Source of the DNA: Lysobacterales bacterium
GTDB taxonomy: Bacteria > Pseudomonadota > Gammaproteobacteria > Xanthomonadales > UBA2363
Reading direction: 5' to 3'
NCBI GenBank assembly: GCA_019634735.1
Contig: JAHCAT010000002.1
Coordinates: 186,001-250,000 of the forward strand
DNA length: 64,000 nucleotides
Part shown: positions 44,242 to 52,964 of the stretch, in pieces
Numbering within the stretch: the stretch's first letter is position 1
How the letters are laid out: each line of letters begins with the position of its first letter
Position numbers and translations under genes: made by a program
Notes under the pieces: model-generated
What the model saw: the letters and a program-made list of their open reading frames with translations, nothing else
Told to the model about the DNA's origin: nothing
The model's database searches: none

Positions 44242-46638
44242 ATGGCCGACGAGCCGGCATCCGAAGGGAAGGTGCTCGACCTGCTCGAACAGGTGCTCGA
44301 ACTGCCGCCGTCCGGGCGGGCAGCGTGGCTGGACGCGGCCGGGCTGGCGCCGGAACTGCGCCTGCGGCTCGAACGCCTGCTGGCCCTGCAGACACGCGCC
44401 GACCGCTTTCTTGGCCAGGCGCCAGCGGACCCGCTGACCGGCCTCCCCGGTCCCGGCGAACGGTTGGGGTCCTGGGAGATCGTCCGGCCGCTGGACGCTG
44501 GCGGCATGGGCGTGGTGTTCCTGGCGCGACGTGCGGACGGCAGCTACGAGCAGCAGGCGGCGGTCAAGCTGGTACGGCCCGGTGGTCCGGGCGCGCCGTC
44601 CGGCCTGGAGGCGGCACTGCACGAGCGCTTCGCCACCGAGCGCCGCCTGCTGGCGCGTCTGGACCATCCGAACATCGCCCGGGTCCTGGATGGCGGAACC
44701 AGTCCGGACGGTCTGCCGTACCTGGTCATGGAGTACGTGGAGGGCGCCGGCCTGCTGGCCCATTGCGATGCGGCCGGTCTCGGCCTGCGCGCCCGGGTGG
44801 CGCTGTTCCGCAAGGTCTGCGCCGGCGTCCAGGCCGCGCACCGGCACCTGGTCGTGCACCGCGACCTCAAGCCGCAGAACATCCTGGTCGGTGCCGACGG
44901 CGAGCCGCGCCTGCTCGATTTCGGCATCGCCCGCCTTCTGGAGGGTGGCGACGCCGGGACCGGCGCCACCCAGCTTTCGGCCATGACGCCGGCCTATGCC
45001 AGCCCGGAACAGCTGCGCGGCGAACCGCTGACCACCGCCTCGGACATCTTCTCGCTGGGCGTCGTCCTGTACGAGCTGCTGACCGGAACACGACCGTGGA
45101 TCCTTGACGGCGCCGGGCTCGCCCAGGCCGAGCGGCTGGTCAGCAGCACTGCGCCGCGCCCGCTTCGCCAGGCGTTGGCCGGCGCCGACCTGCCCGACGC
45201 CGAAAGGCAGCGTCGACTGGCGGTATCCGGGCCGGACCTCGAGCGGATCGTGGCCAAGGCCCTGCACCTCGACCCGGTGCGCCGCTATGAGACCGCCCAG
45301 GCACTGGCCGACGACCTGGGCCGCTGGCTGGACGGCAGGCCGGTGCTGGCCCATCCCGACTCCACCGGTTACCGGCTGATGCGCTTCCTGGGCCGGCACC
45401 GGGCCGCGAGCGTCGCGGCCGGCCTGGCCCTGGCGGCCATCGTCGCGGCAGCGGCGGTGGCGATGGCGCAGGCCCGGCAGGCCCGGCTCGCGGTCGCCGA
45501 CCTGGGGCGCGTCAATGCCTTCCTGGCCGAGGTCATCAATGTCTCCAACCCCTACCTGGCCGGTTCCGAACTGACCCTGGGCCAGGCCCTGGACGAGGCG
45601 GCAGCGCGCCTGGAGCAGCATTTCCAGGGTCGGCCGGACCTGGCGCTGGACATCCGCCTGGTCCTGGCCGACAGCATGCTGGGCCGGTTCCGGTTGGATT
45701 CGGCCCAGAGCCAGCTGGAACGCGCGCTTGCCGAGGCGAGCGCCCTGCATGGCCACGACGACCCGCGCACGCTCCAGGCGCTCGGGCGGCTGGCCTCGCT
45801 GCGCAAGGACCAGAGCCGCTTCGACGAGGCCTCCGCCCTGTTCGAGCAGGCCCTGGGCCGGCTCGGCACGGTGGCCGCGGACACCGCGCAGCTCGCCGCC
45901 CGCCTGCTCAACGACTACGGGACCATGCGCCTGATCGAGGAGCGCTTCCCCGAGGCGCAGGCGCTGCTGCAGCGCGCCGTGGACATCGACGCGGCGCACC
46001 CCGGCGCGGTGCCCGAGGCGTCCCGCGCCCAGACCCTGGGCAACCTCGCACACGCCGCGCGCGGCCAGGGCGACCTGGACCGCGCCGAGGCGCTGTACAC
46101 ACAGGTGCAGGCGGTGTTCGAGCGCGTCTATCCGGAGGGCGGCCCGTTCCCGGCCATCGTGCTGAACAACCGCGCGCGGCTGGCGCGGGCCCGCGGCGAC
46201 CCGGAGACGTCGATGGCCCTGCTTGAGCAGGCGGTCGCGATGCACCGGCGCAGCTTCGCCGGCGACCACGCGCTGGTGGTCACGCCGATCACCAACCTGG
46301 CCATGCAGGCCCTGGACCTGGACCGTCTGGACAAGGCGGCGCCCGCCGCCGAGGAGGCCGTGGCGATGGCCGACCGCCTGTACGCCAGCCAACCCCATGC
46401 CTACCAGGCCAACGCCCTGGTCGCCCTGGTCGGCGTGCGCCTGGCGCAGGACCGGGTCGCCGAGGCGGCGCAGGCGCTGGGCCGCGCCGAGGCGGTCCTG
46501 GCGGCCCTGGCGGCGGCGCCGGAGTCCACCGTGCGCCGGGTCGCGCAGCTGCGCGAGACTGTGTGCCAGCGCGCTGCCGGCGCACCCGGCTGCCCGCCCG
46601 CCGTCGCCGGGCCCGTCGTGCCTGCCGGCTTGCCCTGA
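44242..46638 (+). CDS. Membrane-anchored Ser/Thr protein kinase with TPR sensor domain
   Basis: A 798-residue Hanks-type kinase. A short N-terminal helical part is followed by the kinase domain (about residues 75-365) with a Gly-rich loop LDAGGMGVVFLARR, catalytic lysine in AAVKLV, HRDLKPQNIL, LLDFGIARLL (the DFG) and TPAYASPEQL. A membrane helix (about 392-410) leads to an external TPR region (about 415-760; repeats such as ERALAEASALHG and FEQALGRLG). It is divergent from an ECF sigma factor, a pairing typical of Xanthomonadales in which the kinase is thought to activate the sigma factor. The strong GGGAGGAG site fixes the start. Confidence 0.94.
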   Translation: MADEPASEGKVLDLLEQVLELPPSGRAAWLDAAGLAPELRLRLERLLALQTRADRFLGQAPADPLTGLPGPGERLGSWEIVRPLDAGGMGVVFLARRADGSYEQQAAVKLVRPGGPGAPSGLEAALHERFATERRLLARLDHPNIARVLDGGTSPDGLPYLVMEYVEGAGLLAHCDAAGLGLRARVALFRKVCAGVQAAHRHLVVHRDLKPQNILVGADGEPRLLDFGIARLLEGGDAGTGATQLSAMTPAYASPEQLRGEPLTTASDIFSLGVVLYELLTGTRPWILDGAGLAQAERLVSSTAPRPLRQALAGADLPDAERQRRLAVSGPDLERIVAKALHLDPVRRYETAQALADDLGRWLDGRPVLAHPDSTGYRLMRFLGRHRAASVAAGLALAAIVAAAAVAMAQARQARLAVADLGRVNAFLAEVINVSNPYLAGSELTLGQALDEAAARLEQHFQGRPDLALDIRLVLADSMLGRFRLDSAQSQLERALAEASALHGHDDPRTLQALGRLASLRKDQSRFDEASALFEQALGRLGTVAADTAQLAARLLNDYGTMRLIEERFPEAQALLQRAVDIDAAHPGAVPEASRAQTLGNLAHAARGQGDLDRAEALYTQVQAVFERVYPEGGPFPAIVLNNRARLARARGDPETSMALLEQAVAMHRRSFAGDHALVVTPITNLAMQALDLDRLDKAAPAAEEAVAMADRLYASQPHAYQANALVALVGVRLAQDRVAEAAQALGRAEAVLAALAAAPESTVRRVAQLRETVCQRAAGAPGCPPAVAGPVVPAGLP

Positions 46639-46747
46639 GGACGAGGACGCACCGCGCGGATGCCGCCCGGCGCCAGCGGCCGGGTTCGGCGCCAAGCGCG
46701 CAATGCCGTCGCAGGCAGGAGGCGATCCGGCGCCGTTGCGCCGGCGC

Positions 46748-48100
46748 TCAGAGGATGTAGCGGCTGAGGTCCTCGTGCCCGGCCAGCGCGGCGAGGTGGG
46801 CGTCGACGTAGGCGGCATCGATGACGTAGCGCTCACCGGCCTTGTCGGGGGCCTCGAACGAGATGCCGTCGAGCAGACGCTCCAGCACCGTGTGCAGGCG
46901 CCGGGCGCCGATGTTCTCGGTGCGCTCGTTGACCGCGCAGGCGATCTCCGCGAGCCGCGCGATGCCCTCGTCGGTGAACTCGATGGCGACCCCCTCAGTC
47001 GCCAGCAGGGCCGAATACTGGCGGGTCAGGGCGTTGTCCGGTTCGGCAAGGATGCGCCGGAAGTCCTCCACGGTCAGCGCCGACAGCTCGACGCGGATCG
47101 GGAAGCGGCCCTGCAGCTCGGGGATCAGGTCGCTGGGCCGGGCCAGGTGAAAGGCGCCGGAGGCGATGAACAGGATGTGGTCGGTGCGCACCGGACCGTA
47201 TTTGGTGCCGACCGTCGAACCTTCCACCAAAGGCAGCAGGTCGCGCTGCACGCCCTCGCGGGACACGTCGGCGCCGGTCACGTCGCTGCGCCGGCAGACC
47301 TTGTCGAGCTCGTCGATGAAGACGATGCCGTTCTGCTCGCAGTTGTGGATGGCGGACTCGCGCACCTCGTCCTCGTTGACCAGGCGCCCGGCCTCCTCCT
47401 CGACGAGCTGGGCCAGGGCCGCCTTCACCTTCAGGCGGCGCTTCTGGGTGCGACCGCCGCCCAGCGACTTGAACATCTCGCGCAACTGGCCGGTCATCTC
47501 CTCCATGCCGGGCGGCGCCATGATATCGATGCCCGGCCCGGCGGCGACCAGTTCCAGCTCGACCTCGCGCTCGTCGAGGGTGCCCTCGCGGAGCTGCTTG
47601 CGCAGCTTCTGCCGGGTGTCGGCCTGCGGGTCGTCGGCGTCGGCGGCCTGCTCGGTCCAGCCCATCGGCCCACTGTGCTGCTGTCGGCGCGGCAACAGGG
47701 CATCGAGCAGCCGCTCCTCGGCGGCATCCTCGGCCTGGGCGCGGACGCGCGCCTTGGCGCGGTCGCGCTGCATCTTCACCGCCGCGTCGGCGAGGTCGCG
47801 GACGATCTGCTCGACGTCCTTGCCGACGTAGCCGACCTCGGTGAACTTGGTGGCCTCGACCTTGATGAACGGCGCCCCGGCCAGGTTCGCCAGTCGCCGC
47901 GCGATCTCGGTCTTGCCGACGCCGGTCGGACCGATCATCAGGATGTTCTTCGGCGTGACCTCCTCGCGCAGCCCCGGATCGAGCTGCATGCGCCGCCAGC
48001 GGTTGCGCAGGGCGATCGCCACCGCCCGCTTGGCGGCGTGCTGGCCGATGATGAACTTGTCCAGCTCCTGGACGATTTCTCGGGGGGTCATGGCGGACAT
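46748..48100 (-). CDS. hslU: HslU ATPase of the HslVU protease
   Basis: A 450-residue AAA+ unfoldase that feeds proteins to HslV. Walker A is GPTGVGKT (57-64), Walker [11 protein letters not shown], and the C-terminal activation tail EDLSRYIL is intact, so coupling to HslV should work. The intermediate I-domain lies around residues 110-245. The ATG at 48091 (MTPREI) is an alternative start. No Shine-Dalgarno sequence precedes either start; instead the region 12 nt upstream is a heptanucleotide repeat array. Confidence 0.96.
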   Translation of the reverse strand: MSAMTPREIVQELDKFIIGQHAAKRAVAIALRNRWRRMQLDPGLREEVTPKNILMIGPTGVGKTEIARRLANLAGAPFIKVEATKFTEVGYVGKDVEQIVRDLADAAVKMQRDRAKARVRAQAEDAAEERLLDALLPRRQQHSGPMGWTEQAADADDPQADTRQKLRKQLREGTLDEREVELELVAAGPGIDIMAPPGMEEMTGQLREMFKSLGGGRTQKRRLKVKAALAQLVEEEAGRLVNEDEVRESAIHNCEQNGIVFIDELDKVCRRSDVTGADVSREGVQRDLLPLVEGSTVGTKYGPVRTDHILFIASGAFHLARPSDLIPELQGRFPIRVELSALTVEDFRRILAEPDNALTRQYSALLATEGVAIEFTDEGIARLAEIACAVNERTENIGARRLHTVLERLLDGISFEAPDKAGERYVIDAAYVDAHLAALAGHEDLSRYIL

Positions 48101-48111
48101 GCTTGAGGGCC

Positions 48112-48193
48112 GGGACAGGGGACAGGGGACAGGGGACAGGGGACAGGGGACAGGGGACAGGGGACAGGGGACAGGGGACAGGGGACAGGGGAC
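48112..48193. repeat. (GGGGACA)n heptanucleotide tandem array
   Basis: Ten perfect GGGGACA units (48118-48187) flanked by two near-complete ones, lying between the hslV stop and the hslU start. On the coding (minus) strand the transcript would read TGTCCCC repeats. The G-strand has regular G4 runs suited to G-quadruplex formation. Confidence 0.9.
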
Positions 48194-48226
48194 GGGCAGT
48201 CTGGGGTGGATGTGCGAAGAGCGCCC

Positions 48227-48823
48227 TCAGGTGCGATCCCCGGTCCCTGGTCCCCGGTCCCCGGTCCCCATCGACATCCCGAGCTCCTCGACCACCCGAT
48301 TCTGGTTCGTATAGATGCAGATCTCGCCGGCCACCTCCAGCGCGTTCTCGACGATGGCGCGGGCATCCAGGGACGTGTGGTGGAGCAGGGCGCGGGCGGC
48401 GGCCTGGGCATAGGGGCCGCCGGAGCCGATCGCGATCAGGCCGTCCTCCGGCTCGAGCACGTCGCCGTTGCCGCTGATCAGCAGCGAGGCCTCGGCATCG
48501 GCCACCGCCAGCATCGCCTCCAGGCGGCCCAGGCGGCGGTCGGTGCGCCAGTCCTTGGCCAGCTCGACGGCGGCGCGCACCAGTTGCCCGCCGTGCTTCT
48601 CCAGCTTGGCCTCGAACAGCTCGAACAAGGTGAAGGCGTCGGCGGTGGCGCCGGCGAAGCCGGCCAGGATGCGGCCGTCGCGGCCCAGGCGGCGGACCTT
48701 GCGGGCATTGGCCTTGACCACCGTGTTGCCCAGCGTCACCTGGCCGTCGCCGCCCATCACCACCCGGCCGTCGCGGCGCACCGAGACGATGGTGGTGGCG
48801 TGGAAGCTGGGCGTCTGGCTCAC
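48227..48823 (-). CDS. hslV: HslV peptidase of the HslVU protease
   Basis: A 198-residue proteasome-like peptidase. The catalytic threonine is in ATTIVSVRR, here after an eight- or nine-residue leader (MSQTPSFHA), as in some Xanthomonadales. [22 protein letters not shown] and [17 protein letters not shown] are conserved. The family normally ends near VVEEL; here the frame continues with [17 protein letters not shown], encoded by a heptamer array, so the C-terminus carries an extra repeat-derived tail. The start codon is GTG with GGAG 7-8 nt upstream. A sigma-32-like promoter precedes it. Confidence 0.94.
   Translation of the reverse strand: MSQTPSFHATTIVSVRRDGRVVMGGDGQVTLGNTVVKANARKVRRLGRDGRILAGFAGATADAFTLFELFEAKLEKHGGQLVRAAVELAKDWRTDRRLGRLEAMLAVADAEASLLISGNGDVLEPEDGLIAIGSGGPYAQAAARALLHHTSLDARAIVENALEVAGEICIYTNQNRVVEELGMSMGTGDRGPGTGDRT
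48242..48269. repeat. (GGTCCCY)4 heptamer array inside the 3' end of hslV
   Basis: Four units of GGTCCCC/T in the orientation opposite to the GGGGACA array 48 nt to the left. It is read in the hslV frame and encodes the Gly/Thr/Asp/Arg tail. Confidence 0.85.
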
Positions 48824-48853
48824 GGTCGTGCTCCGCAGCGGATGGAAACGCCG

Positions 48854-48882
48854 ATCTTGGGCCTTGCCGACGCGATTGCAAG
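48854..48882 (-). promoter_or_regulatory. Sigma-32-like heat-shock promoter before hslV
   Basis: On the minus strand CTTGCAA (48882-48876), a 14-nt spacer and CCCAAGAT (48861-48854) resemble the sigma-32 consensus CTTGAAA / CCCCATNT. The predicted start would leave a leader of about 25 nt before the hslV GTG. Confidence 0.5.
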
Positions 48883-48904
48883 GGGCGGTGCCCTGCGCGG
48901 CGGG

Positions 48905-49825
48905 TCAGTCCGGCTTGCGTCTCGCGCGTGGATGGGCGGCATCGTAGACGCGCGCCAGGTGCTGGAAGTCGAGGTGCGTGTACACCTGCGTGGTGCTGAT
49001 GTCCGCATGGCCGAGCAGTTCCTGGACGCCGCGCAGGTCCTGCGAGGATTCCAGCACGTGGCTGGCGCAGGAGTGTCGCAACAGGTGCGGGTGCAGCCGC
49101 TGCGGCAGCCCGTGGACCAGGCTCAGGTGGTGAAGTCGGGCCTGCACCGTGCGCACAGAGAGATGGCCACCGGCCCGGCCCGGAAAAATGTGGTCGGCGC
49201 CGCCGGACAGCGCGCGCCAACGCGCCAGGGCGGTGCGCGCGGCGGCACCCACCGGCACCACGCGGGTCTTGCCGCCCTTGCCGGTGACGCGCAGTTCGGT
49301 GAGCCCGGCATCGGCATCGCGCCAGCGGGCACCGACCAGTTCGCTGACGCGCAGACCGGAGGAATAGGCCAGCTCGAACAGGGCGCGGTCGCGGGCGCCG
49401 CGCACGGGATCGTCGCCATCGGCGTCGCCCAGGCCATCCAGGAAGGCGGCCATCGCGTCGGCATCCAGAACCCGCGGCAGGCGTCGGCCGCTGCGTGGCG
49501 CGCGCAGGCCGACTGCCGGGTTGTGGGCGATCGCGCCTTCGCGCAGCAGCCATCGGCAGAAGCTGCGCAGCGCCGCCAGCCAGCGCGCCAGCGAACGGCC
49601 GGAAAGGCCGCGGCGGTACTCACGGGCGACCAGGCCGCGCAGCGGCTCGGTGGCCAGTGCCTGCCAGCCCGGCAGCGCCTGCTCGCCGACCCAGACCAGC
49701 AGACGGCGCAGGTCGCGGCGGTAGGCGGACAGCGTGTGCGGGCTCAGTCGCCGGGCCACTTCCAGGTGGCGAAGGAAGGCCTCGACGTCGGCGACCGGAT
49801 CGAAGCCTGGCGCAGCGCCGGCCAT
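48905..49825 (-). CDS. xerC: Tyrosine recombinase XerC
   Basis: A 306-residue site-specific recombinase that with XerD resolves chromosome dimers at dif. The N-terminal SAM-like domain (VEAFLRHLEVARRLSPHTLSAY) is followed by the catalytic domain with SGLRVSELVGARW (Arg), VTGKGGKTRVVPV (Lys), HPHLLRHSCASH (His-Leu-Leu-Arg) and LGHADISTTQVYTHL (His and Tyr nucleophile). Its place after dapF and DUF484 is the conserved gammaproteobacterial order. Confidence 0.95.
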   Translation of the reverse strand: MAGAAPGFDPVADVEAFLRHLEVARRLSPHTLSAYRRDLRRLLVWVGEQALPGWQALATEPLRGLVAREYRRGLSGRSLARWLAALRSFCRWLLREGAIAHNPAVGLRAPRSGRRLPRVLDADAMAAFLDGLGDADGDDPVRGARDRALFELAYSSGLRVSELVGARWRDADAGLTELRVTGKGGKTRVVPVGAAARTALARWRALSGGADHIFPGRAGGHLSVRTVQARLHHLSLVHGLPQRLHPHLLRHSCASHVLESSQDLRGVQELLGHADISTTQVYTHLDFQHLARVYDAAHPRARRKPD

Positions 49826-49834
49826 GATCGTGGT

Positions 49835-50524
49835 TCAACCGTGCCGACGCAGGGCCGCGGCCACGGTCTGCGCGATCAGGTCCAGGAAGAAGGTGCCCTG
49901 GCCGGGGTGGAAGCGGTTCGGGTCGGCGCTGGCGATCGCCAGCAGGCCCAGGCCGGGCAGCGGCAGAAGCGCGCAGCTGCCGATCGACTCGGGGTCCTCG
50001 AACAGCAGGACGGCCTGCGCCGCAGTCAGCCGTCCGCACAGCGGTTCGCCGCGCTCGATGACGTCGGCGATCGCCGCCAGCGAGGGGTCGCCGGCCGGAA
50101 CCGCCAGCAGCCACTCGGCGGCGGGCAGCTCCGGATCGGGATGGTGCAGCAGCACGCGCACCTGCTCGGTCGCGAAATCCTCGCGCAGGGCCGCGACCAG
50201 CCGGCGCATCGACTCGGCCGGCCCGCGTGCGCGCATCAGGGCGAGGTTGAGCGCGTGCACCCGCCGCATCAACGTCTCGTTTTCGCTGGCGATGGCGACC
50301 AGCACCTTGATGCGCTGGGCGAGTTCGCGGTTCTTGTCGCGCAGCACCTCCAGCTGGTAGCCAGCCAGCGAGGCCGCCCGGCCGTGGCCGTGGTCCTTGG
50401 GCACCAACAGGGTCAGGGCCAGGTCGGGGTGGTCGCTCAGAAAGTCCGGGTGGCGGCGCAGATAGCCGGCCACCTCCGCGGCGGTCGGTCCCGGCGAAGT
50501 CGCGGGATCGCGGTTGTCGGTCAT
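49835..50524 (-). CDS. DUF484 family protein
   Basis: A 229-residue cytosolic protein with a conserved N-terminus (VAGYLRRHPDFLSDHPDLAL), a coiled-coil hinge (YQLEVLRDKNRELAQRIKVLV) and a GAF-like C-terminal domain. It always sits between dapF and xerC in this gene order; its function is not established. The ATG at 50524 overlaps the dapF stop (ATGA), so the in-frame GTG at 50530 is less likely. Confidence 0.92.
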   Translation of the reverse strand: MTDNRDPATSPGPTAAEVAGYLRRHPDFLSDHPDLALTLLVPKDHGHGRAASLAGYQLEVLRDKNRELAQRIKVLVAIASENETLMRRVHALNLALMRARGPAESMRRLVAALREDFATEQVRVLLHHPDPELPAAEWLLAVPAGDPSLAAIADVIERGEPLCGRLTAAQAVLLFEDPESIGSCALLPLPGLGLLAIASADPNRFHPGQGTFFLDLIAQTVAAALRRHG

Positions 50525-51348
50525 GGCCACAGCTCCCCTTCGAAGACGAAAACGGCCGGGCCGCGCAGGCGCACCGGTTCGCCCGGCTCGCCGTTCCAGC
50601 GCACCCCAAGGGTGCCGCCGGGCAGTTCGACACGGGTATCCGGGCCGATGCGGCCGGAGCGGCGCAGCCAGGCATGGGCGGCGCAGGCGCCGCTACCGCA
50701 CGCCAGGGTCTCGCCGACGCCGCGTTCGATCACCCGCAGGCGCAGCAGATCGGGCGCCAGCACCTGCGCGAAGCCGACGTTGCAGCCCTCCGGGAAGGCG
50801 GGATGCGCCTGCAGTGCGAACGCCAGGTCGACCGGCGCGTCGACCACGTCGGCGACCTCGATCACCACGTGCGGATTGCCGATGGCGACCGCCCCGAAGG
50901 CCAGCTCCAGGTCGGCCACGTTCAGGTGCAGGCCATCGGCTGCCTGCCTGGCGCCCAGAACCGGCAGGGCGGCCGGTTCGAAGTCGGGGACCGCGAGGTC
51001 GAGTTCGAATTCGCCCTGGTCGCTGCGGCGCACCGCGACGGCGCCACTCGGCCCGTCGAGCACGGCGGCGTCGACGAACGCGCCGTCGCGGTGCAGCCAG
51101 GCGGCGACGCAGCGGGCGCCGTTGCCGCATTGCCGGGCGCTGCTGCCGTCGGCGTTGACCACGGCATAGGCAGCCACCGAGCCCGCCTCGCGCGGCGACA
51201 GAACGATCATCACCTGATCGCAGCCGACCCCGTAGTGGCGGTCGGCGAGGCGGACGGCAAGCTCCGGGTCGGGCGCGATGCCGGCGCGGGCGTCGACCAC
51301 GACGAAGTCGTTGCCGGCGCCCTGCATCTTGGTGAAGCGCAGGGGCAT
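50521..51348 (-). CDS. dapF: Diaminopimelate epimerase
   Basis: A 275-residue PLP-independent epimerase converting LL- to meso-diaminopimelate for lysine and peptidoglycan synthesis. The two catalytic cysteines are in SSARQCGNGARC (Cys74) and ETLACGSGACAAH. The N-terminal FTKMQGAGNDFVVVD is diagnostic and sets the start at 51348. It follows lptM by 19 nt and overlaps the DUF484 gene. Confidence 0.97.
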   Translation of the reverse strand: MPLRFTKMQGAGNDFVVVDARAGIAPDPELAVRLADRHYGVGCDQVMIVLSPREAGSVAAYAVVNADGSSARQCGNGARCVAAWLHRDGAFVDAAVLDGPSGAVAVRRSDQGEFELDLAVPDFEPAALPVLGARQAADGLHLNVADLELAFGAVAIGNPHVVIEVADVVDAPVDLAFALQAHPAFPEGCNVGFAQVLAPDLLRLRVIERGVGETLACGSGACAAHAWLRRSGRIGPDTRVELPGGTLGVRWNGEPGEPVRLRGPAVFVFEGELWP

Positions 51349-51367
51349 GGGCCGTGCGGGCCGGGAC

Positions 51368-51592
51368 TCAGATGTCCCGGGCAAGGGACTCGGTGCGACG
51401 ACGCCGCTCACGGCGCGGTTCCGGCTCGGACGGGCCGCTGCGGGCGGCATCGGCCTCGGCGGCGGCCTTGGCGGCGGCCAGTTCCGCGGGCGTCATCGCC
51501 GGCGGCGCGATCGGGTCGCGCAGGTACAGGTCGCCCTTGTTGCCGCAGGCGGTCAACGCGGCCAGGCAGGCCAGAAGCACGAATGCGCGCAT
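51368..51592 (-). CDS. lptM: LptM/YifL-type small lipoprotein
   Basis: A 74-residue lipoprotein: the signal ends LAALTAC and the mature protein begins CGNKGDLYLRDP, the LptM signature. In E. coli LptM helps mature LptD for lipopolysaccharide export. The C-terminal half is a charged Ala/Glu/Arg tail. AGAGGA lies just before the ATG. Its position ahead of dapF is conserved in gammaproteobacteria. Confidence 0.88.
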   Translation of the reverse strand: MRAFVLLACLAALTACGNKGDLYLRDPIAPPAMTPAELAAAKAAAEADAARSGPSEPEPRRERRRRTESLARDI

Positions 51593-51622
51593 GGGATCCT
51601 CTGATGGTTGCTCGATGCCGGC

Positions 51623-51628
51623 AGTATA
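51623..51628 (-). promoter_or_regulatory. -10 element for the lptM-dapF-DUF484-xerC operon
   Basis: TATACT on the minus strand, 30 nt before the lptM ATG and upstream of the AGAGGA site. Confidence 0.45.
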
Positions 51629-51683
51629 GGGAAGCCTGGCCGGCGCCGCGTCGCGAGCGGGTGGCTGGCGGCGCGGCGCGCAC

Positions 51684-51689
51684 TACACT
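51684..51689 (+). promoter_or_regulatory. -10 element for a leaderless transcript of the next gene
   Basis: TACACT ends 7 nt before the ATG at 51697, the same hexamer and spacing as at the ECF sigma gene; no ribosome binding site is present. Confidence 0.45.
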
Positions 51690-51696
51690 CGGGTGC

Positions 51697-52350
51697 ATGG
51701 ACATGCTCGGACTGCCGATCTCGCCGTTCGCCCTGCTGGTCGCCGTCGGGGTGGCGCTGGCGCTGGCCGGAATGGCCGCCCTGGTGTCGCTGCTGCGCGC
51801 CTTGCGTGCGCGCCGCCCCGGCCGCGTGGTCAGCCGCCTGTTGCTGTTGCTGGTCCTGGATGGCATGGCGCTGCTGGTCCTGCTGCTCGCCCTGGCGCTG
51901 CACGGCTATGGCCGGCTCACCGGCGAGACCCTGGTGGCCGAGCTGGCATTCCGCCAGCTCGGCGAAGGGCTGTACGAGGTCGAGCTGGCGCAGCCGGACG
52001 GCAGCAGCGCACGCTACCAGCTGGCCGGCGACGACTGGCAGCTCGACGCCCGGGTGGTGAAGTGGCGTCCCTGGGCGGTGCTGGCCGGACTCGACCCGGT
52101 CTACCGCCTGGACCGCCTCAGCGGTCGCTGGCACGACCTGGAGCGGGAGCGCGCGCCCGGCCGCAGCGTCCACGACCTGGCCGGTGATGGCATGGTCGAC
52201 CTGTGGTCGCTGGCCAGCCGGCATCCGCGCTGGCTGCCCTTCGTCGATACCGAGTACGGCAGCGGCGCCTACCTGCCGATGCGCGACGGCGCCCGCTACA
52301 GCGTCACACTGAGCCCGCTCGGCGGTCTGGTAGCACGTCCGCTGCCCTGA
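51697..52350 (+). CDS. Membrane protein of unknown function
   Basis: A 217-residue protein with two N-terminal membrane helices (FALLVAVGVALALAGMAALV and RLLLLLVLDGMALLVLLLAL) and a soluble domain with LVAELAFRQLGEGLYEVEL, YQLAGDDWQLDARVVKW and YRLDRLSGRWHDLERE. Proteins with this layout occur beside conserved loci in Xanthomonadales as uncharacterised membrane proteins. No catalytic motif is seen. It is divergent from lptM. Confidence 0.82.
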   Translation: MDMLGLPISPFALLVAVGVALALAGMAALVSLLRALRARRPGRVVSRLLLLLVLDGMALLVLLLALALHGYGRLTGETLVAELAFRQLGEGLYEVELAQPDGSSARYQLAGDDWQLDARVVKWRPWAVLAGLDPVYRLDRLSGRWHDLERERAPGRSVHDLAGDGMVDLWSLASRHPRWLPFVDTEYGSGAYLPMRDGARYSVTLSPLGGLVARPLP

Positions 52351-52522
52351 CCGCCCGGGGATGATCGCCCGTCCGGGCCATTCATCGAGTCGCCGGTCTG
52401 GCGCAGTTCGGGGATCGTCCTTCGGGGTCACCGGCCGCAGGCGGTCCTGCAAAGGCGAGCCGGACCGGTCCCGCGCCGGCCACAGCCCAGGACTCGGCGA
52501 CACCGATGCCTGCCGTGCCGAT

Positions 52523-52876
52523 TCAGCCGACCCTGGATCGCGTGGCGGGCGCCGGCCGCATTGGCACGCGAGCCCTGGACACGCTGCGCGAAGACCCTGG
52601 ACCAGGACTCGTCAGCAGACCCGACGACGCCCGGCCGCGACTGGTACGGCGGGCCGGTTGGCGGGCAACGGCGGGTTGGCGGCCCGGTGCCAGCAGCCAG
52701 GCCAGGGCGAGGCTCGCCAGCGGCAGCACCCACAGCCACAACGCCGCAGGACCCGCGAAGGTATCGAGTCGTTGCAACGGTGGCAGGCAGGCCTGCACGA
52801 CGGCGCCCAGTGCCGCCCAGGCGGCAAGCAGGTGGTGGCCGGGGGACGACAGGGGGCGGGCGAGTCCGGAGCGCAT
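52523..52876 (-). CDS. Possible small two-helix membrane protein
   Basis: A 117-codon frame with two hydrophobic segments (HHLLAAWAALGAVVQACL and ALWLWVLPLASLALAWLLA) and a basic, low-complexity C-terminal half. AGGAAGG stands 6 nt before the ATG, which supports translation. The second half looks like unselected GC-rich sequence, so the gene may be decayed or end-extended. The space to either side (52351-52522) holds no other gene. Not recognised. Confidence 0.45.
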   Translation of the reverse strand: MRSGLARPLSSPGHHLLAAWAALGAVVQACLPPLQRLDTFAGPAALWLWVLPLASLALAWLLAPGRQPAVARQPARRTSRGRASSGLLTSPGPGSSRSVSRARVPMRPAPATRSRVG

Positions 52877-52964
52877 GGCGGGCCTTCCTGGAGGACGAAG
52901 GCCAGTGTCCCCACGCCGTGTCGCACCGGCTGCGACCGTCGGATCACGGGACCACGCGCGGCGC

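Noticed and set aside
48112..48193. Regularly spaced repeats as a CRISPR array
   Set aside because: The units are 7 nt and contiguous with no spacers, and no cas genes are present.
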